The position numbers and the translations under genes are program-made. From NCBI RefSeq assembly GCF_030463535.1, contig NC_132893.1, positions 17,778,027 to 17,842,026 of the forward strand: a stretch of 64,000 nt of DNA, in the 5' to 3' direction. Under the pieces are notes generated by a model. The model worked only from the letters and a program-made list of their open reading frames with translations, did no database searches and was not told the origin of the DNA. Positions 55,264 to 63,659 of the stretch are shown here, piece after piece. Source of the stretch: Salminus brasiliensis (lineage: Eukaryota; Chordata; Actinopteri; Characiformes; Bryconidae). The stretch's first letter is position 1, and each line of letters begins with the position of its first letter.

Positions 55264-56689
55264 AAAAAGCTCAGGATGTCTTACCACCGACAACATCTAA
55301 ATTACAGTAAGACATTAGCATTCCAGCTGTTGAGTGCTGACTGGCTGCTGGGAGAGTTAGAAAGTCTAAAAATTGAGTTTAAATGAGTGTTTCTGCTGTT
55401 CTGTCTTGAGAAATTAAGACCATATAATGTTAATAATTAAAGCTAATAATTATTTACAAATGAGGATGTTGCACAAAATAACCTATTCATTTTAGATCAG
55501 CGCCATCTAGTGTCTGAACAAGACATTATGCCGCAAGACATTAACTTATCAAATGGTAGATCTCCTCATTACAAATTCACATTACAGGTTAAAGATATGC
55601 TATGATTGGTGTTCAATTTTTGCAATTTTGCCGATCCTCTACAGAGAATACACCTCTGTATATTATAATGCATAATTGCTTATTATTTTTGGGGATGCAT
55701 CGATCCGATACTAGGATCGGTTATTGGACCGATCCATTCACTGAACCGACAGCTGGTCTCCTTATATATGGCGAACCGAGAAGGGAGGAGCTGCTCGCTC
55801 CCTTTTGGTCTCACAAACTTTCAGAATTTCAGAATAAAAGTCCTGAGCCCAGACAACACATTTATTTTAGTGATGAATAAATCACGGCCTGTGTCTTTGT
55901 TATATTTTGTTTTACACATTTGTGAAGTAATGTTTAAGGCAATCCAGATGCCTTAAGTCTCTTCCTCATAATGAGATATATGGATTATTAATTGAACAAT
56001 GATATCAGATCTGTTTTTGCCGATACACAAAACAGAAAAAGTTGGATCAGTGCATCCCTATTTATTTATCAAAAAAAAATCCAATATGTTAAATTTTAGA
56101 AAACAAACAGCAAGTGTGCTCTACAATTTGCAGAAAATTCTATATCTAGGTTTGTTATGTGATGAGCTCAGCAGAGAAGACCACCATGTCCACCACAATA
56201 GATACTGCCAGGTGGCCTCAGCTAAAAGTAGGAGTACTGTAGGAGCAATAACTTAGGGAAGTGAGATGTCCTTAAAATTTTCCAAAAAGGTCAAATTTAG
56301 TTTGAGGTAAGGGAAAACATTTGTAGTTTGGTGAACATGGTCCAGACATACAATCATATGGTATCCTGTCTCTCTCATAACAGCTACCAGTATCTTTTGA
56401 TGCAACCCAGGCCATGGCCTACGATGGCTGTTTCCACGACAACGAGATGGACCTCTCGCCTTTCCCAGAGCTCCCAACAACACCAAGCACTGAGCAGGCG
56501 GCACCGCCCCAGAACTCCTCAACAGAGCCGCCACCCACAGAGGGCACCAGGCTCTGGAGGAAACGCTCGGTTCGTCACAACATCAACTTCATCATGAGCA
56601 ATAGTTACATGATCGACTCATACTCTCGAATCATCTTCCCTGTGGCCTACCTGCTCTTCAACATCATCTACTGGTCGCTGTATTCCTGA
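29766..56689 (+). CDS. gabrr3: GABA-A receptor rho subunit, GABRR3 type (complete, nine exons)
   Basis: Exons: 29766-29908, 35243-35355, 42242-42309, 43085-43308, 45710-45792, 47530-47667, 49931-50083, 53943-54136, 56384-56689. All introns are GT-AG and the 1422 joined bases encode 473 residues, close to the usual rho length. It is a subunit of a pentameric GABA-gated chloride channel of the rho (GABA-C) class at the plasma membrane, classically in retina. Seen: signal peptide 1-23; loop D YLRHYW 115-120; Cys-loop C190-C204; loop B SYAY 210-213; loop C YSSTGWY 253-259; M1 about 272-294; M2 about 303-325 with serine at 2' and threonine at 6'; M3 about 336-357; M4 452-473. GABRR3 rather than GABRR1/2 is supported by [34 protein letters not shown] and [12 protein letters not shown]. 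Fish may have two gabrr3 paralogs; which one this is cannot be told. Confidence 0.93.
30037..30190. repeat. Degenerate CCTAAC-rich tract, left part
   Basis: Made of ctaaccctaa, tcttaaccc, ccttatcctaacc and similar words. It matches in style the tract at 31345-31510, and the two lie on either side of one transposon. Words resemble a worn telomere-type repeat with the C-rich strand on plus. Confidence 0.7.
30245..31325 (+). mobile_element. Degraded Tc1/mariner-like transposon
   Basis: About 1.08 kb with the layout of a common fish element. The 5' end is near aagctcaaaagtaattgggc and the 3' end near agttacttttgagcctgtga. Between them are recognisable transposase fragments (tgatgagctcagcaactcc; catggtggaggcag; tgctgccaatggaattgg). 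Several deletions and stops are present. Ends are placed to within about 20 bases. Confidence 0.75.
31345..31510. repeat. Degenerate CCTAAC-rich tract, right part
   Basis: Words such as actctaaccat, agtaaaccctaact and aaccctaactaacc continue the composition of the tract at 30037-30190 in the same orientation. Confidence 0.65.
35243..35355 (+). CDS. gabrr3: gabrr3 exon 2
   Basis: Residues 48-85, acceptor tctctcag, donor GGAG followed by gtaaat. Contains MKKSDSTKS and the conserved [16 protein letters not shown] block that precedes the ligand-binding domain in rho subunits. IEDHDFAM is closest to rho3. Confidence 0.93.
36740..37115 (+). repeat. Dispersed repeat family D, copy 2
   Basis: Same markers as the copy at 27100-27665, in the same orientation. 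This copy lacks that copy's central insert, and carries an extra stretch (tttcgagacacacaatgtgt) also seen reversed at 44437-44880. Confidence 0.8.
41141..41250. repeat. Compound microsatellite (TA)n-(GT)n-(TTTC)n-(TTTA)n
   Basis: A 54-base AT run at 41141-41194, then about seven GT units, then TTTC and TTTA units to about 41250. Lies in intron 2, about 1 kb upstream of exon 3. Confidence 0.95.
42242..42309 (+). CDS. gabrr3: gabrr3 exon 3: start of extracellular ligand-binding domain
   Basis: Residues 86-108, 68 bases, the usual size for this exon in GABA-A genes. It encodes [20 protein letters not shown] and then NM. The acceptor is gcttcctag and the donor ATG followed by gtgagt. Confidence 0.95.
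42310..43084. other. gabrr3: gabrr3 intron 3
   Basis: Short intron with no repeat or extra exon recognised. A pyrimidine and (TG)n tract immediately precedes the exon 4 acceptor. Confidence 0.6.
43085..43308 (+). CDS. gabrr3: gabrr3 exon 4: ligand-binding domain, loops D and A
   Basis: Residues 109-182. It includes [12 protein letters not shown] (loop D tyrosine and arginine) and [17 protein letters not shown], the signature of the family. The acceptor is gtgtgtag; the donor gtacaa is weaker than consensus but fits the next exon's phase exactly. Confidence 0.95.
43510..43720 (-). mobile_element. Tc1/mariner-like 3' end remnant, inverted
   Basis: The left edge (cactcaccaagcaatttatt) and the following aaacattcctttgagattct and tattgacatgattgtgcc read as the reverse complement of the 3' transposase end of the family seen at 15880-16625. 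Only the terminal 200 or so bases remain. Confidence 0.5.
44160..44436. repeat. Minisatellite-like array of 'catagcaaccacctggaat' units
   Basis: Imperfect repeats of a roughly 35-45 base unit (gcatagcaaccacctggaat, gcttagcaac) recur six or seven times with substitutions and length changes. It lies in intron 4, directly left of repeat family D copy 3. Confidence 0.75.
44437..44880 (-). repeat. Dispersed repeat family D, copy 3 (inverted)
   Basis: Reverse complement of the markers at 27100 and 36740: ttaatttatcatgggtg, gtgttttgggtgca, aaaccaatcagcgtgtcac, ttgccattccctttaaaagc, ctgccaagatagcaatg, acccctcatttctgg, gtagatataatcg. It appears nearly full length. Confidence 0.8.
44890..45490 (+). 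mobile_element. Tc1/mariner-like remnant, 3' half
   Basis: Shares order and words with 16130-16600: gtacaa(c/t)tgtggtga, (c)atctcagaatgcacaa, tgtgggatgtggtaaaac, gaatgtttccagcatc, tgtggaatccatgc. The frame is broken. It sits between repeat family D copy 3 and exon 5. Confidence 0.65.
45710..45792 (+). CDS. gabrr3: gabrr3 exon 5: Cys-loop
   Basis: 83 bases, residues 183-210. Encodes [20 protein letters not shown] and then C, the 13-residue disulfide loop (C190-C204) that names the receptor superfamily and couples binding to gating. The acceptor is ttgttacag; the donor gtgagt is strong. Confidence 0.97.
45793..47529. other. gabrr3: gabrr3 intron 5
   Basis: Contains a non-autonomous DNA element at 46015-46485. 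The stretch 46590-46800 may be an older repeat fragment. No exon is supported; the 124-residue minus-strand frame at 47108-47482 has no motif. Confidence 0.5.
46015..46485 (+). mobile_element. Non-autonomous DNA element (common fish interspersed type)
   Basis: Starts near atatggacagtattgtaagt, attgggacacctgctcattc and continues with gattgcattcagcaacaaga, tgaggtcaggatgttggatg, atgctggggggctttatag, to gggtgcaacctaaagtagct. This ordered set is typical of a high-copy fish DNA element with no transposase. The left end (tatggaca...attgggacacc) resembles the outer end of the Tc1-like element at 12793, which suggests the same mobilising enzyme. Confidence 0.6.
47530..47667 (+). CDS. gabrr3: gabrr3 exon 6: loops B and C
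   Basis: 138 bases, residues 211-256. [12 protein letters not shown] holds loop B aromatics. LAFYSST, completed by GWY in the next exon, is loop C. The acceptor ends in GAAG, an AAG form less common than CAG or TAG, but it is the only one that keeps the frame. Confidence 0.94.
47668..49930. other. gabrr3: gabrr3 intron 6
   Basis: Holds the second fold-back Tc1 element (48185-49305). The rest has no recognised feature. The acceptor side has a good pyrimidine tract. Confidence 0.6.
48185..49305. mobile_element. Fold-back element built from two opposed Tc1-like 3' halves, copy 2
   Basis: Ends are inverted: gttgcaatcaaaaaattgg on the left, aattttgattgcaacc on the right. The left half has the Tc1-like C-terminal block on the minus strand (48581-48339, [17 protein letters not shown]). 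The right half, about 48840-49080, has the same region on plus (ttgaacccccatagaaaatc, gggatttgaagaaggtggtt). The centre, 48600-48830, contains a smaller palindrome: ccaaatatacccaaaaagtt followed by its complement about 50 bases on. Organisation matches 21660-22940. Confidence 0.85.
49931..50083 (+). CDS. gabrr3: gabrr3 exon 7: M1 and start of M2
   Basis: 153 bases, residues 257-307. [20 protein letters not shown] is M1, followed by the [17 protein letters not shown] linker that begins M2. The acceptor is tttctctcag. The serine at M2 position 2' is the rho2/rho3 state, while rho1 has proline. Confidence 0.97.
51060..51540. mobile_element. Possible DNA-transposon fragment
   Basis: Moderately GC-rich stretch with ordered words (cccatcaggatagaaatg, ctgctaaggggacaagt, ccaaaccatgacaacaa) that I associate with a reverse-oriented fish DNA element. 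No intact frame exists and the ends are not defined. Confidence 0.35.
52080..53000 (+). pseudogene. Tc1-like transposase pseudogene
   Basis: Plus strand. The intact piece 52231-52479 reads [20 protein letters not shown] (the GRPRK-type linker between the two DNA-binding helices), then [16 protein letters not shown] and [15 protein letters not shown]. Later parts are recognisable but broken: a W/FSDE-type block near 52530 (tctttggtctgatgaaacca), a GGxxMxWG-like block near 52640-52672 (ggagcataatgctgtggggc), and the C-terminal region to about 52990. Stops and frameshifts make it inactive. Flanking element ends may extend to about 51800 and 53250. Confidence 0.75.
53370..53465 (-). mobile_element. 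tRNA-derived SINE fragment (head region)
   Basis: On the minus strand GGTTCGATACCC matches a tRNA B box, with an A-box-like stretch about 35 bases before it (actcagtggttaaagtactt). No cloverleaf can be drawn for a functional tRNA, so this is the tRNA-related head of a SINE. Confidence 0.5.
53943..54136 (+). CDS. gabrr3: gabrr3 exon 8: M2, M3 and start of the cytoplasmic loop
   Basis: 194 bases, residues 308-372. [20 protein letters not shown] lines the pore, then [20 protein letters not shown] is M3, and [11 protein letters not shown] begins the intracellular loop. The donor is AAG followed by gtcaga, at phase 0. Confidence 0.96.
55192..55260. repeat. (TA)n microsatellite, about 69 bases
   Basis: Uninterrupted TA dinucleotides, the longest such run in the window, in gabrr3 intron 8. 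Confidence 0.97.
55689..56060. mobile_element. hAT-like MITE
   Basis: Inverted ends tggggatgcatcgatcc on the left and, reversed, tagggatgcactgatcca on the right enclose about 370 bases with further inverted GATCGG words. This end motif is typical of non-autonomous hAT elements in fish. An exact 8-base target duplication was not found. Confidence 0.65.
56384..56689 (+). CDS. gabrr3: gabrr3 exon 9: cytoplasmic loop, M4, stop
   Basis: 306 bases, residues 373-473 and TGA. The acceptor is ctcataacag. It starts [20 protein letters not shown], which matches the rho3 loop start, then a proline-rich segment (about residues 398-425), a basic [11 protein letters not shown] stretch, and M4 [18 protein letters not shown]. 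An in-frame TAA just upstream excludes a longer exon in this frame. Confidence 0.93.
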   Translation, partial: LPVSFDATQAMAYDGCFHDNEMDLSPFPELPTTPSTEQAAPPQNSSTEPPPTEGTRLWRKRSVRHNINFIMSNSYMIDSYSRIIFPVAYLLFNIIYWSLYS

Positions 56690-57050
56690 TCAACTGATTG
56701 TTTATCAACATTTGCATGAGCTTCCAGCGTACTTTAACACACAAGAGGGAAGTTGCCAGCCCAATCAGTGCTGATCTGCTTCTCCAGGAAACTCAATGAA
56801 GCACTTTCTGCCTGGCATGTAGGACTGGAGCAAGATGCCGGTATGAGATTAATAGAGTGTTTGAATTTCTGGAGTCTTCCATAAACTTGGTGCTGCAGAG
56901 GTTGAAGGAATGACAATGACAGGGATAAACTACCTGTTGTTTTCTTCATTGATTCATACATATGTGTATTTCTACTCAATTGTTACATAAATAACCCTAC
57001 AGTACTTGTGGATGCATTAACAAATGTAAGGCTGAGCTGCATTTGTGAGT

Positions 57051-57078
57051 GTGAGTGAGTGTGTGTGTGTGTGTGTGC
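57051..57078. repeat. (GT)n microsatellite in the probable gabrr3 3' untranslated region
   Basis: About twelve GT units with one GAGT interruption, followed by a G-run at 57091-57098. Confidence 0.9.
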
Positions 57079-57247
57079 ATGTGTGTGGAAGGGGGGGGTT
57101 GTGACAGGTGTTGGTGTGTAGTGTTTGTATGCTTGATTAAATAGGATCTAAACTGTAAGATTTAAAATCGTAACTATGAAATTTGAATATGTTCATTTAT
57201 ACTGTACATTTTACATTTGATTGTAATTATACTGTGGAAGTTACAGT

Positions 57248-57253
57248 AATAAA
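57248..57253 (+). terminator. gabrr3: Poly(A) signal of gabrr3
   Basis: AATAAA lies 560 bases past the stop; a second AATAAA is at 57302-57307. Either would give a 3' untranslated region of about 0.6 kb. Confidence 0.45.
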
Positions 57254-57309
57254 AAACGTTAAACCAAATTTAGACTGTTAGACTATTATAGACAAATGGG
57301 GAATAAATT

Positions 57310-58025
57310 ATATTGTGACGTATATAAATAAGTCTGGGCACTGCTTTGCCAAGCTACATATTTTGTTAATTGTTAAAGTTTGATTGCTGGAATTTTCTGC
57401 AAAAGTCAGCACACGGTTACTTTGCATTGAATTAACTTAAAAAATAGAGGGGACAATAAGTTATTGGTGCAAAGGTATGGCAACCTACTAACTCAACATC
57501 ATCTACAGAGCCGGAGAGCCATCCGCAGTTCTAGACCAACTAAAGGCGTTAATGTTAGCAAAAAGCTGTGTTACTATTACTAAATCTTACTAAAGCCCGC
57601 TAAACTACCTCACCTAACTATCCGTTGTTTTTATTAACTGAATGTTAGCTCCTTCGCATTAAGCGAACACGCTTAAGTTATGCTAGCGTATTTTTCGACT
57701 TTTCCTGTCTGTATAAGCAGTAACGCTTTATACAGATTTTGGTATCAAAAATAAATCACTTGGTTTACAAACTCGCTTAAAATCTTGTAAAAATGAAAAA
57801 AGTGTATTTAAACTTGACTGAAACGGTTCGGATATCAATAGTCAGTGACCTGATTATGATTGTTAATAGCATTTATTTAAAAATCAGCTCATCTGTATTC
57901 CTGATTTTTTACAACAGGTCGTAACGAGATTCTCTTGTAGAAGAAAACAGTAAATACTATTAAAGTCATTTAAGGCATTTAAAACCTTTATAACATCATT
58001 TATAACATTTCTGGATTTCTGGGAC
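57310..58025. other. Downstream of gabrr3; no gene seen
   Basis: No exon recognised. A segment near 57505-57540 (gagccatccgcagttctaga and following) resembles the complement of 58410-58450, which suggests a pair of inverted repeat ends about 0.9 kb apart. Confidence 0.4.
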
Positions 58026-58250
58026 ATGAAGTGGATTGCAGTGGTTAGTGTGGCGCAACAGATAACACCACTACCTACCACTGAGTTACAACACCATGTG
58101 GGAGACCAGGGTTCGATTCCTGGTCTGGGTGACTGTGCTGCGCTACACCAAAAAGAGTCCTTGGGCCAGACTCCTAACACTACGTTGTACAATACAGGTA
58201 ACCTTGTAAGTTGCTCTGGATAAGAGCGTCTGCTAAATGCTGTAAATGTA
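58026..58250 (+). mobile_element. tRNA-derived SINE
   Basis: The head holds a tRNA-like A box (tggcgcaacagataacacc) and a perfect B box (GGTTCGATTCC). The tail is the conserved SINE 3' end ttgctctggataagagcgtc followed by tgctaaatgctgtaaatgt. This head-and-tail pair is typical of fish tRNA-derived SINEs. Inserted downstream of gabrr3, same strand. Confidence 0.85.
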
Positions 58251-58694
58251 AAAAATTTAAGTGATTACAGATAAACATTATTCATATTTGGGCAATTTAT
58301 ACAATATACATAGCACTGTCTTCACCAAGCTCTAGTAGGAGTCACTTTTAACGTTAAATATAAACCTGGAACAGCGTTCCCTTTTAACGTCTAAAACAAC
58401 AGCACGTCTTGGAACTGCTGGTCTAGAACTGCAGCTGGTTCTCCAGCGGTGCTTCTCTACCAACTCCCACTCTTTCTTACAAAACGTTTCAAGTTCTGTG
58501 ATTTAGCAAACACAGCACGTTAAAGAGCTGTTACTTTTCGGAGGTAAGTTTTGGGTAATTGTACTGTTGTAGAAGTTTTTGGACTGACTGTCACATTTAC
58601 TTCCAATATTTAATGATATTCAAAATCCTATATTTCAGTTATTATTATTATTTAGGCTTTGTAGTTTAGATTAATTTCATTTTCACATCCTCAG

Positions 58695-58779
58695 CCAGCC
58701 GCTCAGAGGAGTGCTGGGTTGTTGAGTGTGCCCAGCTAGCAGAGACCGCTACTGGAGCATCCATCAATGTTTTTAAAAG
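58695..58779 (+). other. Exon-like segment of unknown gene (weak)
   Basis: An 85-base open segment lies between the acceptor atcctcag and donor AAAAG followed by gtacgt. It reads SRSEECWVVECAQLAETATG and then ASINVFK in one frame. About 150 bases upstream another strong donor, GGAG followed by gtaagt, ends at 58543. The pair could be the first two exons of a plus-strand gene, but the peptide is not recognised, no further exon was found, and nearby inverted repeats suggest transposon origin instead. Confidence 0.2.
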
Positions 58780-59479
58780 GTACGTGGAAGGTTACAGAAA
58801 TAATGTTCTAGGAACATTAGAACGTGTGATGTGTTATGACATGTTGCATCACAATGTTATTAGAGCGTTTCTTACACAACATTTCCAGTTAGACAGACAC
58901 TTACGTTATGGAAATGATTTCCCAGTGCTAGTAAAAATACAAAACAGTAAAATACTGATAAAACTAATCTCAGATTCATATTTAATAAATGCATCATAAA
59001 ACATTTTCCCAATGCATTTTCTTTCACGATAAAATAGAACATGTTCTGAATTTGCACTAATAATAAAAAAGATGAACTTACATTACCTCTTTACAAAGTG
59101 CCTATCAAATGTAAAAAGCTCAAATTCAACTTTTAGCATAAACAATTTTTTTAGGGCGTTCACAAAACATTCTATAAGCCTAAACGTTCTACATAAGTTA
59201 GCAGATTTGAGTACTTGAGTACTTAGAAACCTTATTATTATTATTAAACCTTATATGTACAAACTTTACATTTACAGTTTATATTTACAGTTAACTCATT
59301 AACTCATAACTCATGAATCAGTCCCATTCGGCTTCACAAACTGCTGTTTTTGAGGTTTTAAGGGTCAGCAGTTGGTGTCAGTATTTTCTTGTATATATGT
59401 AATAAAAGTGGCTTGGTCAATCTTGCTGCATATTAAAAAATACAGCCAAACAGTGTAAGCAGCCTCAAGTCCTCATACA

Positions 59480-60185
59480 GTCAGATCCATAAGTATGTGG
59501 ACAGTGACAGGACCTCTCTGCACCACCACTGTGTATTTAAAATAGAGCACCGAAGGTGTGATTTAGCTTTAATTCAGTGGGAAACTTGCATTAAATGTTT
59601 AGCACTTACGGCCCTTTTTGCACATCATCCTCCATTTTTACAGGCTCAAAAAGTAATGTGACTGATTTGCAGTTTCATGGCTTATCCATCAGTAGTTAAG
59701 GTACTTTTGAGTCTGTGGCCTGTTCCTTCATTACTACATAACAGAATAAGGAGTTTCTAGATTCTGAAAGTGCATAAGATCTGTCAGTATGTGGTCCAAA
59801 GAGGTGTCAGGTATCAGAGAGACCACAAATTGGCAGGAAGGAAGACCTGAGCAACTTTGACAAGAACCATATTATTATGGCCAGATGATGGCATTGGATG
59901 GAGCATTTCAGAAAAGGTTGAAGGGTTGAAAGGTGCTCCTGCAGTCAGCAGCAGGGGAAACACACTAAAAGTTTTCCAAGAAGCCACAAAAAAAGCAACT
60001 GTGGGTTACTATGGGTTAATGCTTGGCACCAGACATTGGCATTAGGGTCATGTGTAGCTGTTCCAGGATGTATCGTTCCACTGACAATGGCGTTCTAAGG
60101 AGATTATACAAGCTTTGTGGTTTAAATTGATAGAGCTGAATTCACTCATTTGAATGTATGGGTGTGTGAATACTTTTGAACATAT
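59480..60185. mobile_element. DNA-transposon remnants (Tc1-like end and a second element)
   Basis: The left part starts with cagtcagatccataagtatg, tggacagtgac, a well-known Tc1-type end. The right part (about 59720-60185) contains tgggttaatgcttggcacca and ends gtgtgtgaatacttttgaac, atata, typical of a non-autonomous fish DNA element. No intact frame is present. The join between the two is not resolved. Confidence 0.55.
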
Positions 60186-60189
60186 ATCA

Positions 60190-61829
60190 TACTTAAGAAT
60201 CTATTATTAAAGTAAACACACGTCAATGCCAAAATCTAATAGAATTCTCCATTATGTTAAATCAGGTGAGCTGCTGATGGTACTGAACAAATGCATATAT
60301 GTTATGCCTTTGGGGGAAGCTGGATCCAAACTCTGTTCTTTAAACTATTTCTTTCTCTATTCTTCTCTTCTCTTCTAGTTCTAAAATTACAGACTGCAGT
60401 CCATCTGTTTCTCTGCACACTTTATTATCCTTCTTTTCTCCCTGTTCCTCAATGGTCAGGACCCCACATGACCACCTTGAATCCACCTATTTGGGAGGGT
60501 CATAAAAAATACCTGTTCTGTGGTGGTCCTAGAAACTAGACCCCTTTGAATTGCACTAATTAACTCTTACCTGGTGGCCTATCTATCTTTTAGGATAGAT
60601 CTCAAAGTCATTTGACCTGATTTTAAAGCTCAAAATAGCCAAGGGGTTGTGCACCTCACTAGCACTCCATCAAAGATTATTGTAATAGATTTTTTTTTTT
60701 ATTGCCATAAACAAACAGCAGCGGTAACAGAAAAAAAGTTTTATTTTATGACTTGTGAACTTCAGTACCACTCTATAAAGCAAAGCAATGGGTTTCGTAA
60801 GTATGTTTATTATTATCATTATGAAAGAAAAAAAGGGCGAGGATCCAAAGAATCAATGTAATGCAAAACATTAAAAAATAAGTTATTCTACCACATGTTT
60901 ACTTTTGTAAAAAATCAGCACTTACATTTCATTGTGCCAATAATATGTGTAGGTGAAAACTGTACAGAACGATGTGTAATGCGATGAGGATGCATATGGA
61001 TGTATACACTATACACACAACACAAACACAAGAGAACTACCGTACACCTTTTTATCATATATGCAATCAATTACACAATCTGTTAGTTGCGGTAAGAAGA
61101 AGAAAAATGGCACCCATGATCACCACTCTTATTGAAATATCACAGGTTCAGTCTCCAGTGATGCCACAGCCATCCATGGCTAAGAGTCCAAGAAGCTTCA
61201 CTTTCCTAATTCTCTTCAGCTGTCCAACAGAGTAGCATCAGTGGCAGTTCGAAAGGATGTAGTTGGCTGGCTAGTTGTGGCTCAGGTGATGCACATGCTA
61301 GCCTTCATCCTCCCAGCGCCGGTGGCATTGTGCAATAAAGGAAGTCCTAGTTCCTGGGTGGGAATTGGAAATTACTGTAAGTGGGCTAGAAATTTGGTTA
61401 AAGGGAGAAAAACATTTTCCTCATATTTAAATATATAAACTAAAACTAAAACTAACCTCATTGGATGTTTATTTATTAATCTGCTCAGCAAGTGGTTTTG
61501 CTAAGTCATTCTCCAGCAGGGTGAAACTAGTCAAGTTCTTTTGAGTTTTAAGACACTAATACTACAAATAACTTATTTACAACATTTAACAACAGTGTGA
61601 AGAGGAAAGGTGCTTTACTGACACTTCTTAAATTCTGTAAGATGATTAATTTGTGCATAAAAAAGAGGTTAACATGCTTAAGTGTGAAGATTAACCATGT
61701 GCATTGACAGCACTAATATATAAACAACATTATTAGATTTATTGCCAAAAGCATTGTTACAACAAAGAAATCTACCAAACACAAATTTCCTTACTTTTTG
61801 TGCTGTTATATATATATGTAGCATATTTA

Positions 61830-61883
<54 letters not shown>

Positions 61884-63655
61884 TTGAGCTCAAAGGATAG
61901 AGTACACTTTAATTAAATCTCACAACTAACTCACATAACACTTTCTTACCCCTTTTTCATCCCTCTCTCTCTCACACCAACACACCTCTGCTCCTCTCTT
62001 AGCTCCCTTAATCCAGCCCAATGACTGATCCTTCTATTTATCTCTATTATTATTAAAAAGTTGCTTTTCTCTACTGAAGCTACTGTGTGAAAGCTTTGTC
62101 ATGTTCAAGACTAAAGTTCTCAAACCTACACAGAGATATTATAAAAAAAAAACCTGATTCCTCAAGTTAGGCTTAGGTATTAGGCATATCACACAGTTAT
62201 GTGTTCTCCCGCCTAGAAATTCCAGGACAGGCTCACAATGTGTTGATATGTTGATGCTGGGATGCTGGGATGCTGAAATTTGAATACCTTTTACAAGTTA
62301 ATGGTATTTTTATTTATTCCCTATATCATAATCCCTCATGTCAGGACACTTACGATTTTTGCTCATTGTAAGATCTGAGGTGGGATCCTCAGGGATCTTG
62401 CTCTCAGTACAGAGTCCACCTGCAAGTACAGACACAAGTAAAAATAAATGTTACACTAAACAATACTGTTACACTGTCATTATTCAATCCAAATACTTGG
62501 ATGTAGAGGTAAAATACACAGCTATGCATTACAGGCCTGAAAAAAAGGGTTTAAGGGACTCACTTAAGAGGGTTTATTAAAAATCAATATTACAATACAG
62601 CCTCCAGTAATTCAGTTCAATTCCAGGAATACACTTTTTTTTATATATCCATTATATATTTGTGGTGAGAATGTGATCCAACTGATCTGATCCAACAATT
62701 AGGTGAATGTTACTATGCAAGTTTGAGCTAAACAGCTCCCAGAGCCAGATGTTAACCTGGTATACAGTCTGGATGAAATCTGCAATACTCCAGAACACAG
62801 GACCTTCTTCTTGTGTTATTTTCCTGCTCCCGTTCCAGACATGTCTGGCTTGCTGTGACGCATTATGGTACGCTTGAATACAAACTGATTTTAACTGATT
62901 ACAAACTTTAACTGTTCGAGAGCAGAGCAAAACAGCTGTAGCTATTAAAATACACTCTAAAACTAGCTTCAGAAGTGCTGGAGAAAGAGGAGTACGTTTT
63001 CACAATAAAACTCCAGCATAATAAAGGATTCAGTTCTAGTGGACAGTCAATGTCCATAATGTCAATGAAAATCAAAATGGTAATTTTTCACCTTGTCCTA
63101 AGTCACATTAAACGTAAAGCAATGGATAACCTATATCTGGAACAACCCCCCCTCCTCCCCTCATCTTCTCCAATGCCCCCTGTCCTAGCAGTATTTAACG
63201 CCAGTCCAATGCAGGTGTTGATAGGGTGCTGGAGGAGAAAGCTAGTCTTCCACAATTGATCGCATGCTGTTCACGATAGGGTTCTATTTCCAGGCTGTGT
63301 GTCCCGTTTCCCTTGGAAATGCGTCATGTTACTGAAGAAGAGGCGTTCTGATTTCTGATTCGTGTTGACTTCATCAGAGTTTGTGGGGGTGTGCAGAGAA
63401 ATAACCAAAGGACTAAATGTGAAGGATTCCGACCGGATAATTTTTGTTGGCCACAAAAATTATGCATCCCAAACTGTACTACCACACAAAACAGTATGCC
63501 AAAAATAGTGCACCTCCAGTAGAAATACAGTCAGTGTGTAGAATAAATATAATAAGAATATAGAATAAAATATAGAAACATGTGGTTAGAGATGCAACAT
63601 AAATATCACCATTTGTACGATAAACTACCCTGGATAATCAATCCTGGACACTGTG
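60190..63655. other. Intergenic; no gene seen
   Basis: Mixed AT-rich sequence with a (TA)n run at 61835-61880 and no recognised exon. Frames at 60972-61235, 62652-62930 and 62975-63259 have no motif and no splice context that I would defend. Confidence 0.45.
61835..61880. repeat. (TA)n microsatellite
   Basis: About 23 TA units, with a shorter TA run at 61807-61817. It explains the tyrosine/isoleucine-repeat minus-strand frame here. Confidence 0.95.
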
Positions 63656-63659
63656 ACCT

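Larger units (their letters stand above)
54137..56383. other. gabrr3: gabrr3 intron 8
   Basis: Contains a (TA)n run and an hAT-like MITE. Nothing else recognised. Confidence 0.6.

Noticed and set aside
58026-58140. A functional tRNA gene
   Set aside because: A and B boxes are present, but no cloverleaf with paired acceptor and anticodon stems can be formed, and the SINE tail follows.
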